6,628 nt of DNA. Origin: Candidatus Bathyarchaeota archaeon (GTDB lineage Archaea > Thermoproteota > Bathyarchaeia > TCS64). The stretch spans positions 1 to 6,628 of the forward strand of contig QMXQ01000089.1 of assembly GCA_003662205.1 (NCBI GenBank), in the 5' to 3' direction. Of this stretch, positions 1 to 5,080 are shown one piece after another (within the stretch, counting starts at the first letter, position 1; each line of letters opens with the position of its first letter). The notes under the pieces were generated by a model that searched no databases, had not been told where the DNA came from, and saw nothing but the letters and a program-made list of their open reading frames with translations. The position numbers and the translations under genes were made by a program.

Positions 1-477
1 GTATGCCGCCCTGTCGAGGGCCGGCGCCAGCGCGGGGTGCATCCGCCTCACGCCGAAGGCGACCGCGGGCTTCCTCCCCGCCGCTAACCGGACGAGGGCC
101 GCCCGGCTCGCCACCCCCGACTCCTGGCAGATGAAGCCGAGGAGGGGCGTCTCAAGCACGCAGAAGTCGTAGTAGGCGCCCTCGATGAGCATCACCGGCA
201 TGCGGACGCCCCGCACATCGGTGGAATAGAAGACGCTCCCCTCGGGCATCGAGTAGACATCGACGGGCACGCCCTCGAAGAGGCGCGCGACCTCCTCGAC
301 GCCGCACAGGACCCCCCACTCCATCCCGTCGGGTAGCCGCCCCGTCGTGACCTCGGCCGCGACGCGGACCCGATCCTTGCCCCTCGCCTTCAGTATCTTC
401 CTCGTCCTGACGAAGTAGACGTCGGTTGTCCGCCCCGCCTTGATCTCCTCCTCCGTGGCGATATGGAACCGGCTCAC
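1..477 (-). CDS. pncB: Nicotinate phosphoribosyltransferase, N-terminal 159 residues (runs off the left edge)
   Basis: The product makes nicotinate mononucleotide from nicotinate and phosphoribosyl pyrophosphate in the cytoplasmic Preiss-Handler salvage route to NAD. I translated it by hand from the minus strand; it is open to base 1 and lacks its C-terminal half or more, since archaeal members are near 390 residues. It closely resembles the short archaeal type known from Thermoplasma acidophilum: TDVYF at residues 18-22, a PEG motif at 78-80, ETPLLGFICQESGVASRA at 109-126, and FGVRRMHPALAP at 141-152, the conserved region before the barrel active site. The start is GTG at 477-475, which shares four bases (GTGA) with the pncA stop. 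A GGAGG stretch at 488-492 within the end of pncA supports it. Translational coupling with pncA is likely and both act in the same pathway. The family assignment is secure; the missing part cannot be judged. Confidence 0.93.
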   Translation of the reverse strand, partial: MSRFHIATEEEIKAGRTTDVYFVRTRKILKARGKDRVRVAAEVTTGRLPDGMEWGVLCGVEEVARLFEGVPVDVYSMPEGSVFYSTDVRGVRMPVMLIEGAYYDFCVLETPLLGFICQESGVASRAALVRLAAGRKPAVAFGVRRMHPALAPALDRAAY

Positions 478-1037
478 GCCGCGTACCCCTCCCTGAGAAG
501 GCCTTCGCTCATCAGCGCCTCTGAGGAGGTGACCTCGGCGCCGTACATCTCCTCCATGTAGCTGAGGGCCGCCTCCTGCGCCTCGTCCGTCGACGCCTCG
601 ACGCAGTCCCGGGGGACGACGACGCGGTAGCCGCGGAAGAAGGCGTCCGCCGCCGTGTGCTGGATGCAGATGTTCGTGACCAGCCCCGTGAGCACCACGG
701 CGCCGACGCCGAGCTCCCTCAGCAGCGCGTCCAGGCCGGTGGCGTAGAAGGCGCTGTACCGCCGCTTCTTGACGTGGTAGTCCCCCTCCTCGGGCTTCAG
801 CGCGTCCACGATCCGCGCGCCCTCGGAGCCGTCGACCGCGTGGCGGGGCCAGATGTCGAACTCGCGGTCCCCCTCGGGCAGGTGGGCGTCCGTGACGTAG
901 ATCACGGGCACGCCCTCGCCGCGAGCGTGGCGGATCAGCCTCCCGATGTTCGGCACGATCCTTTCAGCCCGCTCGCTCCCCAGCACGCCGGAGACGAAGT
1001 CGTTGATCACGTCGATGACTATGATGGCTGTTTTCAT
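474..1037 (-). CDS. pncA: Nicotinamidase (isochorismatase-like cysteine hydrolase)
   Basis: The likely reaction is hydrolysis of nicotinamide to nicotinate and ammonia, feeding the overlapping pncB. Numbered from the ATG at 1037, the 187-residue protein shows the family's catalytic triad: D9 in IVIDVINDF, K90 in the VKKRRYSAFY segment, and C124 in TGLVTNICIQHTAADAFFRGY. D50, H52 (VTDAH) and H67 (WPRHAVDG) sit where nicotinamidases bind their metal, which favours nicotinamidase over isochorismatase. The length is normal for archaeal members. A GTG six bases upstream (1043) is in frame, but GAGGTG at 1048-1043 lies five bases before the ATG and overlaps that GTG, so the ATG is preferred. A TATA-like element lies at 1084-1092. 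The gene is first of a two-gene salvage unit and diverges from the ribosomal protein genes. The substrate is inferred from motifs plus the pncB neighbour; another cysteine hydrolase activity is the main alternative. Confidence 0.9.
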   Translation of the reverse strand: MKTAIIVIDVINDFVSGVLGSERAERIVPNIGRLIRHARGEGVPVIYVTDAHLPEGDREFDIWPRHAVDGSEGARIVDALKPEEGDYHVKKRRYSAFYATGLDALLRELGVGAVVLTGLVTNICIQHTAADAFFRGYRVVVPRDCVEASTDEAQEAALSYMEEMYGAEVTSSEALMSEGLLREGYAA

Positions 1038-1042
1038 CCTCA

Positions 1043-1048
1043 CACCTC
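1043..1048 (-). promoter_or_regulatory. Shine-Dalgarno site that decides the pncA start
   Basis: GAGGTG on the minus strand ends five bases before the ATG at 1037. It overlaps the alternative GTG start at 1043-1041, which would then have no ribosome binding site of its own. Confidence 0.6.
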
Positions 1049-1083
1049 GGAGTAGCGTCTCTGTTGATGTTTCTGTGCCCCGC

Positions 1084-1096
1084 CATATAATTCTTT
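1084..1096 (-). promoter_or_regulatory. Putative archaeal BRE/TATA promoter of pncA-pncB
   Basis: On the minus strand the sequence reads AAAGAATTATATG, a purine-rich BRE-like stretch joined to a TATA-like core in otherwise GC-rich DNA. A start site about 26 bases downstream would fall near 1061, giving a leader of roughly 24 bases that still includes the Shine-Dalgarno site. Assignment rests on sequence pattern and spacing only. Confidence 0.5.
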
Positions 1097-1115
1097 AAGA
1101 CCCTCCGGGGGCGGT

Positions 1116-1129
1116 GAAAACCTTTATAC
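1116..1129 (+). promoter_or_regulatory. Putative archaeal BRE/TATA promoter of the ribosomal protein run
   Basis: GAAAACCTTTATAC combines an A-rich BRE-like element with the TATA core CTTTATA. A start site about 26 bases downstream would fall near 1150, leaving a leader of about 40 bases before the uL13 ATG at 1191. It lies some 20 bases from the divergent pncA element, so the two promoters may interfere with each other. Confidence 0.6.
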
Positions 1130-1190
1130 GCCCAGACGTTTTCAGAGTTTGTGCAATTCGGACACCTGGGCCGACAAGGTTGAGAGCGGG

Positions 1191-1622
1191 ATGGGCGGAA
1201 CCGGTAGAAGGGTCATCGACGCGCAGGGCCTCATCCTGGGCAGGATGGCGAGCATAGTGGCCAAACGGCTTCTGGAGGGGGAGCGGATCGAGATCGTGAA
1301 CGCGGAGGGCGCGGTCATCTCAGGCAAGCGGCTCCAGGTGATCAAGGAGCGGAAAGAGTTCCTCAGGGTCGGCGGCCGGGGCCGGGGGCCCATCCACTGG
1401 CGGAAGCCCAACACCATCGTGCGGAGGACCATCAGGGGGATGCTTCCCTACCGGAAGCCGCGGGGCAGGGAGGCCTTCAGACGGCTGAGGGTCCACATCG
1501 GCGTCCCCGAGGAGCTGGAGGCCGTCGAGAAGGAGACCCTCCCGGAGGCCCACGTGGACCGGCTCGGCGGCAGGTACGTGACCGTCGGCGAGGTCGCCAA
1601 GAACATAGGCTGGAAGGAGTAG
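1191..1622 (+). CDS. rpl13: Large-subunit ribosomal protein uL13 (L13p)
   Basis: This is a structural protein of the 50S subunit that binds 23S rRNA. The 143 residues fit archaeal uL13. The family signature is clear: RVIDAQGLILGRMASIVAK at 7-25, IEIVNAEGAVISGKR at 33-47, and the basic core PNTIVRRTIRGMLPYRKPRG at 73-92, followed by the conserved RLRVHIGVPEEL at 98-109. The ATG at 1191 is chosen because family members start just before the VIDA segment. An in-frame TTG at 1149 would add 14 residues with no family resemblance and sits at the predicted transcription start. No strong Shine-Dalgarno site is seen before the ATG, only a weak GGTTGAG. The gene is first in a plus-strand run with uS9 and eL13. 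The usual archaeal upstream neighbour rpl18e is missing; the divergent pncA is there instead. Confidence 0.95.
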   Translation: MGGTGRRVIDAQGLILGRMASIVAKRLLEGERIEIVNAEGAVISGKRLQVIKERKEFLRVGGRGRGPIHWRKPNTIVRRTIRGMLPYRKPRGREAFRRLRVHIGVPEELEAVEKETLPEAHVDRLGGRYVTVGEVAKNIGWKE

Positions 1623-1632
1623 CGCCTCAAGT

Positions 1633-1643
1633 AGATTTTTATT
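1633..1643 (+). promoter_or_regulatory. Possible internal TATA-like element before uS9
   Basis: The 52-base gap between uL13 and uS9 contains AGATTTTTATT, an unusually T-rich stretch for this DNA. A start site about 26 bases on would fall near 1665, just before the uS9 Shine-Dalgarno site. It could instead be a weak T-rich termination signal after uL13. Evidence is weak. Confidence 0.3.
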
Positions 1644-1664
1644 GGAGAAGCAGGATAGAAGGGC

Positions 1665-1669
1665 GGGAG
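1665..1669 (+). promoter_or_regulatory. Shine-Dalgarno site that decides the uS9 start
   Basis: GGGAG ends five bases before the ATG at 1675. It argues against the in-frame TTG at 1642, which would lengthen the protein by 11 residues. Confidence 0.55.
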
Positions 1670-1674
1670 ACCTG

Positions 1675-2085
1675 ATGTCGACGAGGAGGAAGACGATGCT
1701 GGTGACGGGAAAGAGGAAGACCTCGAAGGCGAGGGTCCTCATCACCGAGGGGAAGGGGCGGGTCCGCATCAACAACATCCCCATCCACCTCTACCAGCCG
1801 GAGATCGCGAGGATGAAGGTGATGGAGCCCCTCATGCTGGCCGGCGAGGTCGCCAACAAGGTTGACATCAGGATCAACGTCAAGGGCGGCGGCTACCTGA
1901 GCCAGGCCGAGGCCGCCAGGATGGGCATCGCTCAGGGCCTCGTCAAGTGGTCCCGGAGCAAGCGGCTCAGGGCCACCTACATCGAATACGACAGAACGAT
2001 GCTGGCGGGGGACGGCCGCCGCAAGGAGTCCAAGAAGTTCGGCGGCCCAGGCGCGAGGCGCAGAAAGCAGAAGTCTTACAGGTAG
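1675..2085 (+). CDS. rps9: Small-subunit ribosomal protein uS9 (S9p)
   Basis: This is a structural protein of the 30S subunit whose C-terminal tail reaches the P-site tRNA. The 136 residues match the archaeal family along their length: VTGKRKTSKARVLITEGKGRV at 10-30, the INNIPI segment at 32-37, VKGGGYLSQAEAARMGIAQGL at 69-89, and YDRTMLAGDGRRKESKKFGGPGARRRKQKSYR at the end (105-136), with the invariant final SYR. The start is the ATG at 1675, supported by the Shine-Dalgarno site just upstream. It lies 52 bases after uL13, the usual archaeal partner. In most archaea rpoN follows here; in this window eL13 follows 24 bases later. The assignment is secure. Confidence 0.96.
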   Translation: MSTRRKTMLVTGKRKTSKARVLITEGKGRVRINNIPIHLYQPEIARMKVMEPLMLAGEVANKVDIRINVKGGGYLSQAEAARMGIAQGLVKWSRSKRLRATYIEYDRTMLAGDGRRKESKKFGGPGARRRKQKSYR

Positions 2086-2096
2086 GCGGACGCAAC

Positions 2097-2102
2097 GGGA
2101 GG
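2097..2102 (+). promoter_or_regulatory. Shine-Dalgarno site of eL13
   Basis: GGGAGG ends seven bases before the ATG at 2110 and fixes that start over the second in-frame ATG at 2119. It is the strongest ribosome binding site in the ribosomal protein run. Confidence 0.6.
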
Positions 2103-2109
2103 CGCACCC

Positions 2110-2421
2110 ATGGTCAGGATGATCTCACCCACCGTCAGACGCGGCGAGAAGGTAAGGACGGGGAGAGGCTTCTCCCTCGGCGAGCTCGCGGAGGTAGGTC
2201 TGAACGTGGGCGAGGCACGCCACCTCGGGGTGCCCGTCGACCTCAACCGGAGCACGGCGTACCCCGAGAACGTCGAGAGGCTCCAGGCCTGGGTGGCGGA
2301 GGCGAAAAAGGAGGGGTTCAGGATCCCCCGTCCGAAGCAGTCCTCTAAGGGCCAGCGTGGACGCGCCTACAGGGGGCTGACGAGCTCGGGTAAAAAGATG
2401 AGGGCTCTAAAAAGGCCCTAA
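2110..2421 (+). CDS. rpl13e: Large-subunit ribosomal protein eL13 (L13e)
   Basis: This is a 50S protein shared by eukaryotes and some archaea, absent from bacteria. The 103-residue product carries the L13e signature: RTGRGFSLGELAEVGLNVGEARHLGVPVDLNRST at 16-49, corresponding to the eukaryotic GRGFSLEELRVAGI...ARTIGISVDPRRR segment, then ENVERLQAWV at 53-62. The remainder (about 73-103) is a basic, low-complexity tail ending RGLTSSGKKMRALKRP. That tail is not in the eukaryotic protein as I remember it and resembles the C-terminal region of eL15. The gene is third in the plus-strand run, 24 bases after uS9, so probably cotranscribed. Its stop is 7 bases from the end of the convergent PLP-enzyme gene. 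eL13 occurs only in part of the archaea and points to a TACK-type lineage. Confidence 0.9.
   Translation: MVRMISPTVRRGEKVRTGRGFSLGELAEVGLNVGEARHLGVPVDLNRSTAYPENVERLQAWVAEAKKEGFRIPRPKQSSKGQRGRAYRGLTSSGKKMRALKRP
2401..2419 (-). terminator. Possible terminator at the convergent gene junction
   Basis: Within the last codons of eL13, a six-pair stem (2401-2406 with 2414-2419, one G-U pair) encloses a loop that reads TTTTTAG on the minus strand. It lies about 10 bases beyond the PLP-enzyme stop. Archaeal termination relies mainly on T-runs, so the five-T run could end minus-strand transcripts. On the plus strand only a TTTT at 2440-2443 is seen. Evidence is weak. Confidence 0.25.
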
Positions 2422-2428
2422 ACAGGTT

Positions 2429-3589
2429 CTACTTCAGCTTTTCGAGGGCTCTCTGCATCCTGTCGAAGACTTCGTTGATGATGGCCTCGCTTGTGGCTAT
2501 GCACATCCGCAGGTGGCCCTCGCCGCGCGGCCCGAACTGGGTGCCGACGGAGAATCGCAGCCGCGCCTCCTCGAACATGTACTTCTCCAGTTCCTCGCTG
2601 GTCATGCCGTAGTCGAACTTGGGGAACATCAGGTAGGTCCCCTCCAGCTGGGGGTAGGTGACTCCCGGCGTCTCCTCAAGCCGCTTCTCGCAGAGGGCCC
2701 GTATCTTGTGGAGGTGCTTCATCACGTCCTCCCTCCACCAGTTGAGGGTGTCGTCGAGCATGACGGGCGCCGCGGCCCTCGCCAGCGTCGAAGCCCCCCT
2801 CTGGACCCCGCGCGCGATCTTCTTCAAGTGGTCCATCATCTCCTTGTTGGTGGCGCAGAGGTAGCCCATCTGAAGGCCGGCGACGCCGTAGGTCTTGGAG
2901 AAGCCCCAGCTCGTAATCGTCAGGTCCGCGATCTCCGGGCTCAGGGACGCCAGGGTTATGTGCTTCCTGCCGTCGAAGATGATGTCCTCCCAGAGCTCGT
3001 CGACCATGACGACGATGTTGTTGTCGACGGCGACGTCGGCGAGGCCCTTCAGCTCCTCTTTGGTCATCACCCTGCCGCAGGGGTTGTGGGGGTTGCAGAC
3101 GAAGATGAGCCGGGTCCGGTCGGTCACCCGCTCCTTCAGCCTCTCGACGTCGAACCTGTAGCCCTCCTCCATCTCCAGGGGCCAGTAAATCGGCTTCGTC
3201 TCCGTTCTCTCTACGGCGGTGAAGAAGGGGAAGTACATGGGGTCGTTGACGATCACCTCGTCGCCGGGCTTGCAGGCGTACCAGATGGAGAGCCACATGG
3301 CGGGCAGGACGCCTTGGGTGATCATGACGTCGTCTGCCGTAGCCTCCAGCCCGTTACGTCGCGTGATCTTCGCCGCCATCGCCTCCCGGGCTTTTTCGTC
3401 GGAGTTGTAGAACAGGTCCTCGTCGTGGACGGCGTTCAGGAGCGCCCTCTTGATCTCAGGGGCGATGGGGAAGTCAGGGTCCGCAAGCCACAGGGGGATG
3501 ACGTCCGGCGGGTCCCGATGCCACTTTATCCCCGGCGCTGCGAGCATACCCTCTATGGTCGCGGAGTTGAAAAACTCTTCTCGGATCAC
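2429..3589 (-). CDS. PLP-dependent fold-type I enzyme, MalY/PatB-like aminotransferase or C-S lyase
   Basis: This is a cytoplasmic class I/II aminotransferase-fold enzyme of 386 residues, normal for the family. The N-terminal IKWHRDPPDVIPLWLADPDFPIAPEI (21-46) matches the start of MalY/PatB cystathionine beta-lyase-like proteins. Visible PLP-site residues are Y119 in NDPMYFPF, N166 in CNPHNPCGR, D197 in VDELWED, the Schiff-base lysine K232 in GFSKTYGVAGLQMGY, and R361 in GEGHLRMCIA, the substrate-carboxylate arginine. The start is GTG at 3589: the codon three triplets upstream is a stop, and GTGAT at 3599-3595 is a reasonable Shine-Dalgarno match. No sulfur or amino-acid pathway gene adjoins it, so the substrate is open. 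A C-S lyase acting on cystathionine or cysteine conjugates and an ordinary transaminase are both possible. It diverges from the small gene at 3714 across a spacer with an inverted repeat. Confidence 0.88.
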   Translation of the reverse strand: MIREEFFNSATIEGMLAAPGIKWHRDPPDVIPLWLADPDFPIAPEIKRALLNAVHDEDLFYNSDEKAREAMAAKITRRNGLEATADDVMITQGVLPAMWLSIWYACKPGDEVIVNDPMYFPFFTAVERTETKPIYWPLEMEEGYRFDVERLKERVTDRTRLIFVCNPHNPCGRVMTKEELKGLADVAVDNNIVVMVDELWEDIIFDGRKHITLASLSPEIADLTITSWGFSKTYGVAGLQMGYLCATNKEMMDHLKKIARGVQRGASTLARAAAPVMLDDTLNWWREDVMKHLHKIRALCEKRLEETPGVTYPQLEGTYLMFPKFDYGMTSEELEKYMFEEARLRFSVGTQFGPRGEGHLRMCIATSEAIINEVFDRMQRALEKLK

Positions 3590-3609
3590 GTTGCATCACT
3601 TTATGGGAC

Positions 3610-3632
3610 ATTAGTGCATGCATAAAACTAAT
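3610..3632. repeat. Inverted repeat ATTAGT-N11-ACTAAT over the PLP-enzyme promoter
   Basis: Perfect six-base arms (3610-3615 and 3627-3632) flank an 11-base spacer; an eight-base palindrome TGCATGCA (3615-3622) overlaps the left arm and the spacer. The right arm overlaps the minus-strand TATA-like element. This geometry suits a dimeric repressor site, but the region is AT-rich and chance remains possible. Confidence 0.35.
3621..3629 (-). promoter_or_regulatory. Putative TATA-like promoter of the PLP enzyme
   Basis: The minus strand reads AGTTTTATG. A start site about 26 bases downstream would lie near 3599, giving a leader of about 10 bases before the GTG at 3589. It lies inside the inverted repeat at 3610-3632. 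Confidence 0.4.
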
Positions 3633-3665
3633 AATCATTTTGATAAATCCCCGCAGCGTTCATCG

Positions 3666-3678
3666 GAAACAAATATAT
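3666..3678 (+). promoter_or_regulatory. Putative archaeal BRE/TATA promoter of the small gene at 3714
   Basis: GAAACAAATATAT is a BRE-like element followed by a TATA core. The predicted start site, near 3698-3702, falls at the Shine-Dalgarno site. A transcript from here could not encode the 32 extra residues available from the upstream ATG at 3618, which supports the start at 3714. Confidence 0.5.
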
Positions 3679-3697
3679 CGGAGTTAAAAGGCGTTAA

Positions 3698-3705
3698 GGG
3701 GGAGG
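3698..3705 (+). promoter_or_regulatory. Shine-Dalgarno site that decides the start of the small gene
   Basis: GGGGGAGG lies eight bases before the ATG at 3714 and selects it over the in-frame ATG at 3618, which has no such site. Confidence 0.6.
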
Positions 3706-3713
3706 AAAGCCCA

Positions 3714-3971
3714 ATGATTATTCTTCTCTATTTCGATTGGGCAGGAAGCAGGGCGGAGTTGAAGGAATATAATGAGAAGATTAAGGCGGCGTGCGAGCAG
3801 GTCGGAGTCCGGTTTATGGGGATCTATGGGTCTATGAATGTCAAGTGGAATTTCGTCAGCATGTTCGAAGTAGAGAGCTACGAGCACTTTCTGAAGATGG
3901 GGCGCCAGGTCTCACAGCACCCTGCGATGACCCACTACATAACCGAGATATTGATCCCGCAGAAGCTTTGA
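3714..3971 (+). CDS. Small conserved-looking protein of unknown function, possible dimeric alpha/beta-barrel fold
   Basis: I do not recognise a named family for this 85-residue protein. It has no signal peptide or membrane segment. The order looks like beta (MIILLYFDW), helix (RAELKEYNEKIKAACEQVG), beta (VRFMGIYGSM), beta (WNFVSMFEVES), helix (YEHFLKMGRQVSQ), then a final strand (MTHYITEILIP). This beta-alpha-beta-beta-alpha-beta pattern is that of ferredoxin-like dimeric alpha/beta-barrel proteins, some of which are enzymes or sensors and many of which are uncharacterised. The start at 3714 rests on the Shine-Dalgarno and promoter positions; an ATG at 3618 would add 32 polar residues without evident structure. 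GC content is about half, against well over 60% in neighbouring genes. It diverges from the PLP enzyme and converges with pantoate kinase, so it is probably monocistronic. Fold is inferred; function unknown. Confidence 0.75.
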   Translation: MIILLYFDWAGSRAELKEYNEKIKAACEQVGVRFMGIYGSMNVKWNFVSMFEVESYEHFLKMGRQVSQHPAMTHYITEILIPQKL

Positions 3972-4024
3972 CATCGCCCTTGTCGGCGGCGTTAGAATTC
4001 AATATGTCGATACTATAATGGACT

Positions 4025-4927
4025 CTATGTGAGGCGCGCCCCTCGCTCGTCGATGTCGGCTACGAGAACCTTGCGCCCCGGCGCGGCGGCGCGCAGAACC
4101 CCCACGAGGCTCTCCACCTGGTCGCTCTCGACGAGGGAGAAGACGACCTCGCCGAACATCGCCATGGTGCATGGGAAGCCGGCCGCGTCTGTCTTCTCCA
4201 GCACCGTCCTCAGCCGGGGCGTTATTAGGCCGACATGCTCCGCGAAGCGCCTTGAGAGCTGCATGAACCGCTCCGGGCTCCCGTTTTGGCGGAGCTCATC
4301 GACGAAGCTGCCGCCCATCTCGTTTATCCTTCGGCGGAGTTCGGGATTCGCGAGAGCCTCCTTTGTGGGGATGGGGCCGAAGGGTAGGCAGACCGCGGAG
4401 AGGCCGCCGTGCCTGAACTTCACCGTCTCACCTATCCCCGGCGCTCCCGGCTTCACCAAAACGCCGAAGCCGCCGGTCAGCTCGGCCAGAACGGTGCCGA
4501 GCCCCGTCCTGCACTCGATCTCTGCCACGTGGGCAACCCTAGCGGCCTCGATGCGCGACAGGCCAAGCCCCAGGGCCTCGTTCAGCGCCAGGGCGAGGCT
4601 GAGGGCGCCGCCCCCGCTGGAGCCGAAGCCAGCTCCGATGGGCGTCTGAACCTCGTGCTCCACCCTGACACTACAAGGCCGGCCCAGGGACGAGAGCATC
4701 TTCCTCACCACATTCTCTGAGACAACAGCCTCTTCGGTGACCTCCCCGTTAATTATGATGACGACAGAGTTCCGCTCAGCGGGCTCCACCACGACCCTGG
4801 TGTGGACGCCGAGGGTGATGGAGAACCCCGCGCCCCGTGACCCCTTCAGCAGGGGATCATCGGGCTCATCACAGATCTGGAAGAACCCCGTCAGGTGACC
4901 GGGAGCGAAGGCGGAGGCTTCTCTCAT
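4025..4927 (-). CDS. Archaeal pantoate kinase (GHMP kinase family)
   Basis: The enzyme phosphorylates pantoate with ATP to 4-phosphopantoate, the archaeal step that replaces bacterial pantothenate kinase. The 300 residues show GHMP-kinase architecture: an N-terminal APGHLTGFF at 8-16, GAGFSITLG at 32-40, the glycine-rich ATP loop PIGAGFGSSGGGALS at 96-110, the segment TGLGTVLAELTGGFG at 141-155, and a C-terminal AMFGEVVFSL at 256-265. Similar motifs occur in other GHMP kinases; the N-terminal pattern and the nearby phosphopantothenate synthetase point to pantoate kinase. The ATG at 4927 matches the family start, because the APGH motif normally lies close to the N terminus. The best Shine-Dalgarno site (4955-4951) is, however, 23 bases upstream, at ideal distance from an in-frame CTG at 4945. 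The gene is separated by 187 bases from the upstream synthetase and has its own likely promoter. Confidence 0.9.
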   Translation of the reverse strand: MREASAFAPGHLTGFFQICDEPDDPLLKGSRGAGFSITLGVHTRVVVEPAERNSVVIIINGEVTEEAVVSENVVRKMLSSLGRPCSVRVEHEVQTPIGAGFGSSGGGALSLALALNEALGLGLSRIEAARVAHVAEIECRTGLGTVLAELTGGFGVLVKPGAPGIGETVKFRHGGLSAVCLPFGPIPTKEALANPELRRRINEMGGSFVDELRQNGSPERFMQLSRRFAEHVGLITPRLRTVLEKTDAAGFPCTMAMFGEVVFSLVESDQVESLVGVLRAAAPGRKVLVADIDERGARLT

Positions 4928-4945
4928 GGCTCGCTCTATATTCAG

Positions 4946-4966
4946 CCTATCCTCCTTTCGATAAGG
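4946..4966 (-). promoter_or_regulatory. Shine-Dalgarno hairpin in the pantoate kinase leader
   Basis: On the minus strand CCTTATC (4966-4960) can pair with GATAGG (4951-4946) with one bulged T, leaving the loop GAAAGGAG, which holds most of the only strong Shine-Dalgarno sequence of this leader. The site is 23 bases from the annotated ATG, too far for normal use, but five bases from an in-frame CTG (4945-4943). The pairing was found by eye and no energy was calculated. Confidence 0.3.
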
Positions 4967-5064
4967 GTTACGCTCTCCCCTCCATCAGGGCGTGCTGTGC
5001 CTCGGACCTATGATCCCGTGATGAGGTATGGGAAATCTGGCGGTGTTCCTTCTCCGCATCTATT

Positions 5065-5080
5065 TGACTCTATAAAGTCA
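5065..5080 (-). promoter_or_regulatory. Putative pantoate kinase promoter inside a 16-base palindrome
   Basis: The minus strand reads TGACTTTATAGAGTCA, in which seven of eight mirrored pairs match. Its centre holds CTTTATA, the same TATA core as in the ribosomal promoter near 1122. A start site about 26 bases downstream would lie near 5048, leaving a leader of about 120 bases. A palindrome covering a TATA box is a typical layout for a repressor operator. The rest of the 187-base spacer (4928-5114) shows no gene I can support. Confidence 0.45.

Noticed and set aside
657..1055. A 132-codon plus-strand frame opposite pncA
   Set aside because: It has no recognisable motifs and is a shadow of a gene with an intact catalytic triad.
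1101..1114. CCCTCC/GGGGG possible hairpin between the divergent promoters
   Set aside because: Only three or four pairs form with a minimal loop, which is expected by chance in GC-rich DNA.
1149..1190. TTG-initiated N-terminal extension of uL13
   Set aside because: The extra residues have no counterpart in the family, and the predicted transcription start is at about the same base, so the ATG at 1191 is favoured.
1642..1674. TTG-initiated N-terminal extension of uS9
   Set aside because: A Shine-Dalgarno site is correctly placed for the ATG at 1675, and the extension would contain it.
1947..2348. A 133-codon frame overlapping uS9 and eL13
   Set aside because: It is a shifted reading of two clear ribosomal protein genes, and its Arg/Gly/Gln-rich composition is typical of such shadows.
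2513..3625. A 370-codon open frame on the plus strand opposite the PLP enzyme
   Set aside because: The predicted protein is rich in Gly, Val, Leu, His, Arg and Asp without family motifs, while the minus strand encodes an intact PLP enzyme. Long antisense frames are expected at this GC content.
3618..3713. ATG at 3618 as the start of the small protein
   Set aside because: It lies in the divergent promoter zone without a ribosome site, and the TATA-like element and GGGGGAGG downstream both point to 3714.
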